Source: Kineococcus terrestris (GTDB lineage: Bacteria > Actinomycetota > Actinomycetes > Actinomycetales > Kineococcaceae). From it: a stretch of DNA of 64,000 nucleotides. Below are positions 35,582 through 46,908 of the stretch, piece by piece. Location: NCBI RefSeq assembly GCF_041020765.1, contig NZ_JBEUEJ010000007.1. One strand, given 5' to 3'. Position 1 is the first letter of the stretch. Each line of letters begins with the position of its first letter. A model generated the notes under the pieces. That model saw only the letters and a list, made by a program, of their open reading frames with translations, was not told where the DNA came from and did no database searches. Made by a program: the position numbers and the translations under genes.

Positions 35582-36707
35582 GCGCTTCCTCCGGGGACGA
35601 GGACGGGGTCGGCGGTGCGCTGCCCGGTGCCGGCCTGGTGGGCCTGGCCGGTCAGGTGGGCCTGGTGCAGGGCGGTGGAGGCGTCCGCGCCGGTGGCGAG
35701 GCCCAGCAGCGGGGCGACGCGCGTGGCGAGGAGTTCGATGCTGCGCAGCGTCAGCTCGTGGGTCGCGGCGATCGAGTGCACCTGGAAGGTGACGTCCGTG
35801 GCGACGTCCAGGGTCCGGTCGGCGGCCAGGGAGGCGGCGACCTCCTCGACGGTGCCGACGTGCGTGTCGGTGACGGCGACGAGCTCGTCGATGCCGAGGT
35901 CGTCGGCGGCGGGGCCGACGCAGGTCCTCGCGAAGCGGCGCAGCCCGTCGCGGGCCAGCTCCAAGGCGCGGGTGCGCTCCTCCTCGTCGACGACCAGGGC
36001 GGTGCGCGAGGCCAGGACCCGGTGCGGCGCGGTGGCGGGCAGGGCTGCGCGGTAGGCCTCGACGACGGGCAGCTGCAGGTCGTGCAGGGCCGCGGAGGGG
36101 GCCTCGGCGGGCCGCGGCTGCGTGCGGGAGAGCATCAGCCCGTGGCCGCGGGCGCCGGCCCGCGCGCCCCCGGCGACGGAGAAGGTGCCCTGCCACACCC
36201 GTGCGGCGAGGGTGCCGGCGGCGGGGTACAGGTGCGCTCCGGTCCCGCGCACGCCCCGGCCGCAGAGGGTGTCGAGGAGGACGTCGAGGTGCTCGCCGAA
36301 GAGCTCGCGGCGGCGGTCGACCCGGTGGCCGAAGGGGGCGAAGGAGGTGTCGGTGCCGCCGGAGGCGACGCCGAGCTGCACGCGCCCGCCGCTGAGGGCG
36401 TCGAGGACGGCGGCGTCCTCGGCGGCGCGCACGGGGTCCTCCAGCGGCAGGGTGACGACACCGGTGCCCAGGCCGATGCGGCTGGTGCGCTCGGCGGCCG
36501 CGGCCAGCAGCACGAACGGGGAGGGCAGACCGCCCTCGTGCTCGCCGAAGTGGTGCTGGGCCACCCACGCCGAGGCGAACCCGGAGCGCTCGGCGTGCTG
36601 CACCTGCTCCAGCGCGAAGCGGTACCTGTCGGGGGCGGCGGCGTCCTCCAGCACCCGGGTGAAGAAGCCCAGGCGGGGTCCGGCGCCGGTCGGGGCGGGA
36701 GCGGTGG

Positions 36708-36711
<4 letters not shown>
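35578..36711 (-). CDS. Luciferase-like FMN-dependent monooxygenase
   Basis: A 377-aa TIM-barrel flavin monooxygenase of the bacterial luciferase/SsuD superfamily. GLGTGVVTLPLEDPVRAAEDAAVLDALSGGR is the typical central block, and WVAQHHFGEHEG carries the active-site His pattern. Members with this context (KPN_01858-type) lie beside oligopeptide-type transporters. The protein should use reduced FMN and oxygen to oxidise a small substrate, plausibly cleaving a carbon-sulfur bond given the S-box control. No flavin reductase is in the operon. GTG 36711 overlaps the ATPase stop. Confidence 0.85.
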
Positions 36712-38422
<1,711 letters not shown>

Positions 38423-38426
<4 letters not shown>

Positions 38427-39286
38427 GAGGGCACGCTCCCGCGGATCGACTGGCTGAGGCGGTTGGCGGCCAGCACGACGGCGACCACGACGACGCCGGG
38501 CAGGACGGTCAGCCACCAGGCGGTGGCCACGTAGTCGCGCCCCTCGGCGATGAGCAGGCCCCACTCGGGGGTCGGTGGCGGGGCGCCGTAGCCGAGGAAG
38601 CCCAGCGTGGAGATCTGCAGGACGGCCGAGCCGAACTGCAGCGCCGCCAGCGCCACGACGGGCGTCAGGGAGTTCGGCAGCACGTGGCGGCGCAGGACGG
38701 CGGCGAAGGTGCCGCCGGAGCCGTAGGCCGCCTCGACGTACTCGCTGACGCGCACCCGCACGACCTCGGCGCGCGCGAGCCGGGCGAACACCGCGATGGA
38801 GGTGACACCGACGGCGATGGCGGCGTTGGTGGTGCCGAAGCCGAGCAGGATGATGACGCTCAGGGACAGCAGCAGACCGGGGATCGCCAGCAGCACGTCG
38901 ACCAGCCGCATGAGGACGTCGTCGACCGGGCCGCCCAGCGCACCGGCGAGGACGCCGAGCAGCGTGCCGGCGACGAAGCCGACGAGCACGGCCACGGCGG
39001 CGCCGAGGATCGAGTGCCGGGCGCCGTGCACGACGCGCGTCCACACGTCGCGCCCCGTCGCGTCGGTGCCGAACCAGTGCTCGCCGCTGGGGGCCTGCAG
39101 CGACGGGGCGACCGAGGCGGTGGGGCTGCCGGAGGCGAAGGGTTCCGGCAGCAGCGCCCACAGCAGCGCCAGGAGCAGGACGGCCGCGGCGAGCAGGGCG
39201 CCCGCCCCCGGCCGGGGCGCGCCGGTCCGGCGGCGGGGGACGTCGCGGTCCGGGTCGGTGGCGGGCACCCCGGTCCAGGCGCTCAC
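38423..39286 (-). CDS. Oligopeptide-type ABC transporter permease (DppC-like)
   Basis: A 287-aa membrane protein with about six hydrophobic segments. WFGTDATGRDVWTRVVHGARHSI is the DppC/OppC block and EAAYGSGGTFAAVLRRHVLPN the EAA coupling loop. GTG 39286 overlaps the DppB-like stop by 4 bases. Confidence 0.9.
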
Positions 39287-40218
39287 CGCAGCGCTCCGCG
39301 GCGCAGGCGCGCGTCGAGCACGGGGTACAGCAGGTCGACGACCAGGTTGACGAGCACGTACGCCACCGTCGAGAGGACCACGACGGCCAGCAGCACGGGG
39401 GTGTCGCGGTTGGCGACCGCCTGGGCGGTCAGCTGCCCGATCCCGGCGCGCCCGAAGACGGCCTCGGTGACCACCGCGCCACCGACGAGCTCGCCGAACA
39501 GGAGACCGGCCATCGTCAGGGTCGGCAGGACGGCGTTGCGGCTGACGTCGTGCCACAGCAACCACGGGGTGCTGGCGCCCCGGGCGCGCACGACGGCGAT
39601 GAACGGCATCTGCCCCACGTCGTCGATGCTGCGCATGAGCACCTGCGCCAGCGGCGCGGCGATGGGCACCGCGATCGTCAGCACGGGCAGGACGAGCGAC
39701 TCGACCGGCCCGGCGCCGATGACGGGGATCCAGCCCAGGCGGAAGGAGAACACCTGGATGAGCAGGATCCCGATCCAGAAGACCGGCAGTGACACGAACA
39801 GCGGGGGCAGGTCGCGGAACAGCCGGCGCAGCCACCGGCCCCTGCCGTGGGTCGCGGTGAAGGCGATCGCGACCGCGAGCAGCACCGCCACGAGGAGGCC
39901 GAGCGCGGCCAGCACGAGCGTGGAGGGCAGCGCGCTGGCGATGAGGGTCGAGACCGCGGCCCCGCTCTGCACCGAGTAGCCGAGGTCGCCGCCCAGGAAG
40001 GCCCGCGCGGACTCCGCGAAGCGCACGAGCAGCGGGCGGTCGGCCCCGTAGGCGGCGCGGATGTCGGCCAGCTGCTCGGGCGTCAGGCCCAGCTCGGGAC
40101 TGCCGAAGCGGGCCAGGACGGCGTCGCCGGGCAGCGCGGCCAGCAGCGCGTAGGACAGCGCGTAGGCCAGCACCAGGACGACGGCGGCCTGCGCGACGCG
40201 CTGCAGGACGTAGCTCAC
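39283..40218 (-). CDS. Oligopeptide-type ABC transporter permease (DppB-like)
   Basis: A 311-aa permease with six predicted helices, typical DppB N-terminus (SYVLQRVAQAAVVLVLAYALSY) and EAA-type loop VVRARGASTPWLLWHDVSRNAVLP. GTG 40218 follows the binding-protein gene after a 46-base gap; the ribosome site is weak. Pairs with the DppC-like subunit. Confidence 0.9.
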   Translation of the reverse strand: MSYVLQRVAQAAVVLVLAYALSYALLAALPGDAVLARFGSPELGLTPEQLADIRAAYGADRPLLVRFAESARAFLGGDLGYSVQSGAAVSTLIASALPSTLVLAALGLLVAVLLAVAIAFTATHGRGRWLRRLFRDLPPLFVSLPVFWIGILLIQVFSFRLGWIPVIGAGPVESLVLPVLTIAVPIAAPLAQVLMRSIDDVGQMPFIAVVRARGASTPWLLWHDVSRNAVLPTLTMAGLLFGELVGGAVVTEAVFGRAGIGQLTAQAVANRDTPVLLAVVVLSTVAYVLVNLVVDLLYPVLDARLRRGALR

Positions 40219-40264
40219 GCCGGCCCCGTCACCGCGGGCGCGCCGCCCGGGCGCCCACCGGCGC

Positions 40265-41917
40265 TCAGCGGTCCAGCCACGTCGCGTAGAAGGAGGGCCG
40301 GCCCACCGACTCGGTGGTGAAGCCCTGCACGTCGGAGCGGAAGCCGAAGACCTGCGGCTCCTCGAAGAAGGGCACGACGTAGGCCTGCTCGGCCAGCCGG
40401 CGCTGCGCTGCCTCGGACGCGGCCTGCCGCTCCTCGGTGGTCGGCCGGGAGGCGATGTCGTTGAGCAGCGCGTCCAGCTCGGGGTCGCCGAGGGACTCGT
40501 CGTCGGTGTCGAGGTTGAGCAGCGTGTTGCGGTTCCTGGAGAAGTACTGCGACTTCAGGACGTCGAAGTCGGCCCGGCCGACCATCGAGTGGTACACCTG
40601 CACGGTCTCCGGGTCGAGCGAGGCGGCGGTCTGCGCGGCCTGGTCGCCGGGGAACAGCTCGACCTGGACCCCCAGTCCGGACAGCTGCTCCTGGACGAGG
40701 GTGACGACCTCCCGGGAGCGGGGCTGGGGCAGCGCCTCGTTGACGGTGAGGGCCAGCCGCACGCCGCCCTTCTCCCGCACGCCGTCGGCGCCGGTGAGCC
40801 AGCCCGCCTCGTCGAGCAGCTGGGCCGCGCGGTCCGGGTCGTACCGGTACTGCTCGGAGGTGTCGACGTAGCCCAGCGCCGACCTCGCGAGGGCCCCGGT
40901 GGCCAGCACGTAGCTGTCGCTGAACAGGGTGTCGATGATGGCCTGCCGGTCGATGGCGGCCACGAGGGCCTGGCGGACGGGCAGTTCCTGCAGCTGCGGG
41001 GTGCGGAAGCGGAAGCTGAACCCGTTGTTGACGCCGTTGGTGGCCGCGGCCAGCAGGGCCAGCCCGTCGGCCTGGAACTGCTGCTCGTCGGGGGCCTCGA
41101 TCTGGCGGGCGACGTCGGCCTGCCCCGCCACCACGGTGCCGACGCGGACGCTGTCCTCGCCCGCGACCACGAAGCGGATGCCGTCGAGGTAGGGACGGCC
41201 CTGCCGGGCCAGCGACGGCGGGGCCCAGTCGTAGTCCTCGCGCGCCACGAGCGAGATCTGCGTGCCGACCTCCTCGTCGTCGACGACGAACGGGCCGCAA
41301 CCGACGACGCCGACCGCCTGGCCGGGCCCGAAGCCCTCGCTGTCCCGCTCGAGGGTGGAGGTGGCGAGCAGACCGGAGTTGATGGTCGAGACGGCCTGCG
41401 CGAAACCGGGCGCGGGGGCCGAGAAGGAGAACCTCACGGTGAGGTCGTCGACGACCTCACCGCGCTCGTAGTTGTTGATGGCCTCGGAGACCGTGAGCGC
41501 CCGGTCCGGGTCGCCGCTGCCGAAGAGGTCGATGTTGGCGAGCACGTTGGCCGCGTCGACGGGTGATCCGTCGGAGTGGGTGACCCCCTCGCGCAGGGTG
41601 AACGTGTACTCGGTGGCGTCGGCGTTGACCTCGGGCAGTTCCGCGGCGATCCACGGCTGCAGCTCGAGGGTCTCCGGGTCCTGCCACAGCAGCCGGGCGG
41701 TGATGTTGTTGACGATGCCGCCGTTGGGGTAGAAACCCGCGGCCGGCGGGTAGAGCGTCGTCCACGTCTGCGGTTCGAGGTAGGTGAGGGTTCCGCCGGT
41801 GCGGGGTTCCCCCGACGGCGTTCCCTCGTCGCTCGTCGCGCGGGAGCAGCCGGTCACCAGGCCGGCGAGGGCGGTGGCCGCTGCGGCGGCGAGCGTGGTG
41901 CGGCGACGGACGAGCAT
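40265..41917 (-). CDS. Oligopeptide-type substrate-binding lipoprotein
   Basis: A 550-aa SBP_bac_5 (family 5) protein. The signal peptide ends in LVTGC with Cys24 as lipid anchor. Blocks GVTHSDGSPVDAANVLANIDLF and QLQELPVRQALVAAIDRQAII are typical; it resembles the KPN_01854-type proteins found with luciferase-like monooxygenases. ATG 41917 has GGAG seven bases upstream. It is the first gene of the operon, 248 bases downstream of an S-box aptamer. Family 5 proteins bind peptides but also nickel, opines and glutathione-like molecules, so the ligand is open. Confidence 0.9.
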   Translation of the reverse strand: MLVRRRTTLAAAAATALAGLVTGCSRATSDEGTPSGEPRTGGTLTYLEPQTWTTLYPPAAGFYPNGGIVNNITARLLWQDPETLELQPWIAAELPEVNADATEYTFTLREGVTHSDGSPVDAANVLANIDLFGSGDPDRALTVSEAINNYERGEVVDDLTVRFSFSAPAPGFAQAVSTINSGLLATSTLERDSEGFGPGQAVGVVGCGPFVVDDEEVGTQISLVAREDYDWAPPSLARQGRPYLDGIRFVVAGEDSVRVGTVVAGQADVARQIEAPDEQQFQADGLALLAAATNGVNNGFSFRFRTPQLQELPVRQALVAAIDRQAIIDTLFSDSYVLATGALARSALGYVDTSEQYRYDPDRAAQLLDEAGWLTGADGVREKGGVRLALTVNEALPQPRSREVVTLVQEQLSGLGVQVELFPGDQAAQTAASLDPETVQVYHSMVGRADFDVLKSQYFSRNRNTLLNLDTDDESLGDPELDALLNDIASRPTTEERQAASEAAQRRLAEQAYVVPFFEEPQVFGFRSDVQGFTTESVGRPSFYATWLDR

Positions 41918-42165
41918 GGGTGGGCTCCGGCTGTTCGTGGCGCGGTGTGGCGCGAGCTGTTGCGGGGGAAGGGGTCGGGAGGGCGCGGCGCGGCCGCAGG
42001 GTGGTCCCGGGCGGTGGCGTCGTCGTCGTGACCGGTCTCCGCGGTGGCGGGGACCGGGTACCGCGCAGCTGCTAGCGACAGCCCGTGGCCCCTCGGCGGC
42101 AGTGGTCGATGTGACGACGCCGCGAGGCGTGGAAGGCGTGACCGCGGATCCTGAGCACCGTTCCT
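41918..42165 (-). other. Leader between the riboswitch aptamer and the binding-protein gene
   Basis: A 248-base untranslated leader, expected to hold the expression platform. The best candidate stem is 42032-42057: arms of 11 bp (CCGGTC... and ...GACCGG) with one mismatch and a 4-base loop, a possible intrinsic terminator. An imperfect CCGCG/CGCGG stem lies at 42120-42148. No small gene is convincing. Confidence 0.5.
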
Positions 42166-42254
42166 CCATCGGTTCTGGCGGAAGCACCCGAACCCGCTCT
42201 CGCGGAGGGTTGCTGCGGCGTCACGGAGCCAGATCTCTCAGCCGCTCTCGATGG
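42166..42254 (-). ncRNA. S-box (SAM-I clan) riboswitch aptamer, variant without P4
   Basis: Read on the minus strand. P1 pairs CCATCG (42254-42249) with CGATGG (42171-42166). AGAG follows, then P2 CGGC (42244-42241) / GCCG (42219-42216), with the kink-turn side TGAGAGAT and the conserved CAGCAACC. The P2 loop CTGGC (42232-42228) can form the family pseudoknot with GCCAG (42179-42175). P3 is CCGC-GAGA-GCGG (42205-42194), followed by the conserved GGTGCTTCC. The P4 hairpin is missing, as in the SAM-I/IV variants of actinobacteria. S-box RNAs bind S-adenosylmethionine and switch genes off when it is plentiful. It controls the transporter-monooxygenase operon. Confidence 0.9.
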
Positions 42255-42266
42255 TGAGCGGGAGCC

Positions 42267-42296
42267 ACGGTGCCCGAGCGGGCCCGCGCGTGTCAA
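42267..42296 (-). promoter_or_regulatory. Promoter of the riboswitch-controlled operon
   Basis: Perfect -35 TTGACA (42296-42291), an 18-base spacer and -10 CACCGT (42272-42267). The predicted start falls at about 42260, a few bases before P1 of the S-box aptamer, which supports both calls. Confidence 0.7.
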
Positions 42297-42368
42297 GGTG
42301 CGGCGCAGCGGGACGGCCGCCCCCACCGCGGTGGAGGAGTTCCCCCGCCTCCGGCCGCCCCTCCCCGC

Positions 42369-44579
42369 TCAGCGCTCCGCGCCGCCCGCGCGCTCGTCCC
42401 CGCCCGCGGCGAGCGCCTCGCGCACCGCCCGGGCCAGTGACAGCGCCCGGGTGTGGGTGGGCAGGTCGTCGAGCAGGACGACCTCCCCGTCCGGTCCGGT
42501 GAGGGGCATCCGCCAGTTCGGGTACTCGTTCGCGGTGCCCGGCTGGTTCTGGGTGCGGCGGTCGCCGACGGCGTCGACGAGGGACACGCCCAGCATCAGC
42601 GACGGCGCCAGTGCCAGGTAGCGGTGCAGCGCCTCGACGGTCTCCTGCTCCCCCGCGCCCTCGCGCAGCAGCCCGCGCCCGCGCACGAGGCCCAGGACGC
42701 GGTCCTGCTCGGCGCGGTCGGCGGCGCGCTCCTCCTCCACGTCGCGGGTGAGCAGGCCGAGGCGGTCGCGCAGCGCGACGTGCTCCTGGGCCAGGTAGCC
42801 GGCCGTGGGGGGCAGGTCGTGGACGGTGACGCTGGCCAGGGCCAGCTCGCGGTAGTCCTCCGGCGCCTTCGGGCGGTCGCCGTCGTACTCGAACCAGAGG
42901 ACGGCGCTGCCGAGGATCCCGCGCTCGGCCAGGTAGCTGCGCACCCACGGCTCGACGGTGCCGAGGTCCTCGCCGACGAGCACGGCCCCGGCCCGCTGGG
43001 CCTCCAGGGCCAGGACGCCCAGCAGCGCCTCGTGGTCGTAGCGCACGTACGTGCCGCGGTCGGCGGTGGCCCCCTGCGGGATCCACCACAGCCGGAACAG
43101 GCCGATGACGTGGTCGACGCGCAGGCCGCCGGCGTGCCGCAGGATCGTGCGGACCATGTCCCGGAAGGGCACGTAGGCCAGCTCGGCGAGGCGGTCGGGC
43201 CGCCACGGCGGCTGGCTCCAGTCCTGCCCCTGCTGGTTGAAGGCGTCCGGCGGGGCGCCCACGGTGACGCCGCGGGCGAGGGTGTCGCCCAGGCTCCACA
43301 CGTCCGCGCCCTCGGGGTGCACGCCGACGGCGAGGTCGTGGACGATGCCGGGCCCGGTGCCGGGCGCGGTGGCCGCGTCCTGGGCGCTGCGCAGCTGCTC
43401 GTCGCACTGCCACTGCAGCCAGCGGTGGAAGTCGACCCGGTCGGCGAGGCGCTCCAGGGCCCCGGAGGCGCGGGCCGCGGCGGGGTCGCGGTCCTGCGCG
43501 GGCCAGCCGGAGGCGGGCAGGCCGTGCTCCTCGGCCAGCGCGCACCACAGCGCGAAGTCGGTCAGCCCGGGGTCCTCGTCGGCGACGTAGCGGCGGAAGG
43601 CGGCCTGGCGGGCCTGGGTGCGCGGGTGGGCGTGCAGCACCTCCAGCGCCTCGCGCTTGAGCGCCCACAGGGCGTCGCGGTCGATCTCGCCGGGGTCGGT
43701 GTTGGCGGCGCGGCAGCGCGCGGCCAGCTCCTCCACCCGGGCCCGCTGCTGCGGTGCGAGGTAGGCGGTCTCCCGCACGTCCTCCGGGCGCAGGTACAGC
43801 GGGTTGACGAAGCGCCGGGTGGTCGGCAGGTACGGGGAGGCCTCCATCGGCGGCACCGGGGAGGCGGCCGCCAGCGGGTTCACGAGCAGCCAGCCGGCGC
43901 CCTGGGCGGCGGTGGTGGCGGCCAGGTCGGCCAGGTCGGCCAGGTCGCCGGCGCCCCAGGAGCGGCGCGAGCGCACCGAGTACAGCTGCGCCTGGTAGCC
44001 GACGGAGCGCCCGCGCTGCAGCGCCTCGGGCAGCTCCAGGACGTCGGGGGTGACGACCAGCGGGCACTCGGCGTCCCCGGAGGGGGTGCGCACCCGCAGC
44101 AGGTGCCAGCCCAGCGGCAGGTCGTCGGGGACCTCGAAGGTGGCGCGGCCGGTGAGGCGGCCGTCGACGTGCTTGGGGTCCACCCAGCGGTCGACCTGGC
44201 GCAGCGGCGCCCACCCGCCGTCGTCCTCCAGCTCGACGACGACGTCGACGGGGTCGCCGTGCGGGACGTGGACGGGCACCTGGGCGCTGCTGCCCTCGCG
44301 GGTGACGACCACGGGCGGCAGGCGGCGGCGCCAGGGCCGCAGCCGCACCTCCGCCAGCGACGCGGCGACCGCGGCGGGCCCGGACACGTCGTGGCCGAGG
44401 GCGGTCAGCACGGCCTCGACGGTGGCGCGCGGCACGTCGGCGGTGCGGCCGCGCCAGTCGGTGAAGGAGGTGGAGACGCCCTCGGCGGCGGCCAGCTCGG
44501 CCAGCTGCGGCGGGGTCCGGTCGTCGGTCCGGTCGTCGGCGCGGTCGTCGGCGCGGGCGTCGGCGGGCTCGGGTGGCAC
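42369..44579 (-). CDS. malQ: 4-alpha-glucanotransferase
   Basis: A 736-aa GH77 amylomaltase that transfers maltosyl units between alpha-1,4-glucans. The catalytic residues are visible in LRVDHVIGLFRLWW (nucleophile Asp near 488), LVGEDLGTVE (acid/base Glu near 537) and TVHDLPPTAGY (Asp near 586). About 150 extra N-terminal residues form the actinobacterial MalQ accessory domain, and the very N-terminus has an ADDR/TDDR repeat. GTG 44579 follows a CAGAGT box by six bases, compatible with a leaderless start. Divergent from the peptidase gene. It is separated from the next operon by the S-box promoter. Confidence 0.92.
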   Translation of the reverse strand: MPPEPADARADDRADDRTDDRTPPQLAELAAAEGVSTSFTDWRGRTADVPRATVEAVLTALGHDVSGPAAVAASLAEVRLRPWRRRLPPVVVTREGSSAQVPVHVPHGDPVDVVVELEDDGGWAPLRQVDRWVDPKHVDGRLTGRATFEVPDDLPLGWHLLRVRTPSGDAECPLVVTPDVLELPEALQRGRSVGYQAQLYSVRSRRSWGAGDLADLADLAATTAAQGAGWLLVNPLAAASPVPPMEASPYLPTTRRFVNPLYLRPEDVRETAYLAPQQRARVEELAARCRAANTDPGEIDRDALWALKREALEVLHAHPRTQARQAAFRRYVADEDPGLTDFALWCALAEEHGLPASGWPAQDRDPAAARASGALERLADRVDFHRWLQWQCDEQLRSAQDAATAPGTGPGIVHDLAVGVHPEGADVWSLGDTLARGVTVGAPPDAFNQQGQDWSQPPWRPDRLAELAYVPFRDMVRTILRHAGGLRVDHVIGLFRLWWIPQGATADRGTYVRYDHEALLGVLALEAQRAGAVLVGEDLGTVEPWVRSYLAERGILGSAVLWFEYDGDRPKAPEDYRELALASVTVHDLPPTAGYLAQEHVALRDRLGLLTRDVEEERAADRAEQDRVLGLVRGRGLLREGAGEQETVEALHRYLALAPSLMLGVSLVDAVGDRRTQNQPGTANEYPNWRMPLTGPDGEVVLLDDLPTHTRALSLARAVREALAAGGDERAGGAER

Positions 44580-44673
44580 GCGCCGACTCTGCCAGAGCGC
44601 CCCCGTCCCGGCGCGGCGGCGGCGGGCCTCCACGGGCCTCCACGGGCCGCCGGAGCTGCCTAGGGTGGCGCTC

Positions 44674-46848
44674 GTGCACCCCGCGACCGGCGCCGTCCGC
44701 CCGCCCGCCGACCTGGCCCCGCGCCTCGACCTCGTCGAGGAGCTGCACGGGACCCCGGTGCCCGACCCGTACCGCTGGCTGGAGGACGCCGACGACCCGC
44801 GCACGCGGGAGTGGTCGCGCTGGCAGGCGGCCGCGTGGGAGGACTGGGCGGGCCGGGCGCCGGGGCGCGAGCGCCTGCGCGAGCGGGTGGGGCAGCTGAT
44901 GGCGACGGGGTCGGTGGGCGCGCCCGTGCACCGCGGCGCCCGGGTGTTCCGCACGCGCCGGGCGGTGGACGGGGAGCTGGGGGTGCTGACGGTCACCGAC
45001 GGCGCCGGCACCCGGACGCTGGTGGACCCGCTGGCGCTGGACCCCTCGGGCACGACGACGCTGGACGCGTGGCGGCCCAGCCCGGAGGGCGACCTGCTGG
45101 CCTACCAGCTGTCCGAGGGCGGCACCGAGGAGAGCGTCCTGCGGGTGCTGGACGTCGCCACGGGCGAGGTGGTCGACGGCCCGCTGGACCGGGCCCGCTA
45201 CTCGCCGGTGGCGTGGCTGCCGGACGCCGGGGACGGCGAGCGCCGGTTCTACTACGTGCGCCGGCTGCCGCCGGAGCAGCTGCCGGAGGGCGAGCGGCAG
45301 TACCACCGCCGGGTGTGGCTGCACCGGGTGGGCGCGGACCCGGCCACCGACGTGGAGGTGTTCGGCGGTCCCGTGCCGGGCGACCCGGAGGGCGCGCCGC
45401 CGCTGCCGATGACGACGTACTACGGGGTGTGGACGTCGCGGGACGGGCGCTGGCTGGTCGTCAGCGCCGCCGACGGCACCGCCCCGCGCAACGACGTGTG
45501 GCTGGCGGACCTGCGCGGCGCGGACCCGGCGCGCCCGCCGTTGCGCGAGGTGGTGCGGGGCCTGGACGCGAGCACCGGGGTGTGGGTGGGCCGTGACGGG
45601 CGGCTGTACGCCTTCACCGACCTCGACGCCCCGCGCGGGCGGCTGGCGGTGGCCGACCCGGCGACCCCGGGGCCCGAGCACTGGCGCGACCTGCTGCCGC
45701 AGGCGCGGGACGCGCTGCTGGAGGACGTGGCCGTCCTGGACGGCGAGGAGCTGGAGCGCCCGCTGCTGGTGGCGGGCTGGACGCGGCACGCGCTGTCGTC
45801 GCTGAGCGTGCACGAGCTGGCGAGCGGTCAGCGGCTGCCGGGGCCGGCGGGCGCCCTGGAGCTGCCGGGGGCGGGATCGGTCGGCGGCCTCGTCACGCGC
45901 GGCGAGCCCGGTCACGACCTGTGGTTCTCCTTCACGGCCACGACCGTCCCGTCGGAGGTGTGGCACTGGGACGCGCGCACGGGCGGCCTGGAGCTGGAGT
46001 CGCGCCCGCCGGGCGTGGTGGAGGTGCCGGCGGTGACCAGCCGCCTGCTGGAGTGCGCCAGCGCCGACGGCACGACGGTGCGGCTGCTGCTGACGGCGCG
46101 CGCCGACGCGGTGGACGGCGCCGGGCGCCCGCTGCGCCCGGCCCCGGCGGTCCTGTACGGCTACGGCGGGTTCGGGATCAGCATGTCCCCGCACTACTCC
46201 CCCGACGCGCTGGCGTGGGTGGAGGCCGGCGGCGTGCACGTGGTGGCGCAGCTGCGCGGCGGCGGCGAGGAGGGCGAGGACTGGCACCGCGCGGGGACGC
46301 GCGGGTCCAAGCAGAACGTGTTCGACGACTTCCTGGCCGCGGCCCGGCACCTGGTGACCGAGGGCTGGACGACGCCGGGGCAGCTGGTCGCGGAGGGCGG
46401 CTCGAACGGCGGCCTGCTCGTGGGCGCGGCGCTGACGCAGGCCCCGGAGGCGTTCGCGGGGATCGTCTGCTCGGCGCCGCTGCTGGACATGGTCCGCTAC
46501 GAGCGGCACGGGCTGGGCGCCACGTGGAGCGAGGAGTACGGCAGCGCGGCGGTCGAGGAGGAGTTCCGCTGGCTGCTGGCGTACTCCCCCTACCACCGGG
46601 TGGTGGAGGGCACGGAGTACCCGGCGGTGCTGTTCACGGTCTTCGACGGCGACTCGCGGGTGGACCCGCTGCACGCGCGCAAGCTGTGCGCGGCGCTGCA
46701 GCGCGCGACCGCCTCGCAGCGGCCGGTGCTGCTGCGCGCGGAGGGCGACGTCGGGCACGGCGCGCGCTCGGTCTCGCGCAGCGCGGCGCTGGCCGCGGAC
46801 CGGCTGGCGTTCGCGGCGGCCGCCACCGGCCTCGACGTCGCGCGCTGA
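44674..46848 (+). CDS. Prolyl oligopeptidase-family serine peptidase (S9)
   Basis: A 724-aa peptidase with an N-terminal beta-propeller and a C-terminal alpha/beta-hydrolase. It cleaves short peptides, typically after Pro or basic residues. The catalytic Ser is near 577 (EGGSNGGLLVGA), the Asp near 659 (DGDSRVDPLHARK) and the His near 697 (GDVGHGA); the LRGGGEEGEDWH block is prolyl-endopeptidase-like. No signal peptide, so cytoplasmic. GTG 44674 is preferred to GTG 44665 because TAGGGT (44661-44666) ends seven bases before it, a leaderless pattern. Confidence 0.9.
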   Translation: MHPATGAVRPPADLAPRLDLVEELHGTPVPDPYRWLEDADDPRTREWSRWQAAAWEDWAGRAPGRERLRERVGQLMATGSVGAPVHRGARVFRTRRAVDGELGVLTVTDGAGTRTLVDPLALDPSGTTTLDAWRPSPEGDLLAYQLSEGGTEESVLRVLDVATGEVVDGPLDRARYSPVAWLPDAGDGERRFYYVRRLPPEQLPEGERQYHRRVWLHRVGADPATDVEVFGGPVPGDPEGAPPLPMTTYYGVWTSRDGRWLVVSAADGTAPRNDVWLADLRGADPARPPLREVVRGLDASTGVWVGRDGRLYAFTDLDAPRGRLAVADPATPGPEHWRDLLPQARDALLEDVAVLDGEELERPLLVAGWTRHALSSLSVHELASGQRLPGPAGALELPGAGSVGGLVTRGEPGHDLWFSFTATTVPSEVWHWDARTGGLELESRPPGVVEVPAVTSRLLECASADGTTVRLLLTARADAVDGAGRPLRPAPAVLYGYGGFGISMSPHYSPDALAWVEAGGVHVVAQLRGGGEEGEDWHRAGTRGSKQNVFDDFLAAARHLVTEGWTTPGQLVAEGGSNGGLLVGAALTQAPEAFAGIVCSAPLLDMVRYERHGLGATWSEEYGSAAVEEEFRWLLAYSPYHRVVEGTEYPAVLFTVFDGDSRVDPLHARKLCAALQRATASQRPVLLRAEGDVGHGARSVSRSAALAADRLAFAAAATGLDVAR

Positions 46849-46908
46849 CCCGCCCCCGACCCCGCCCCCGACCCCGCTCCCGACCGACCCCGCAGGAGGA
46901 CCCCCACC

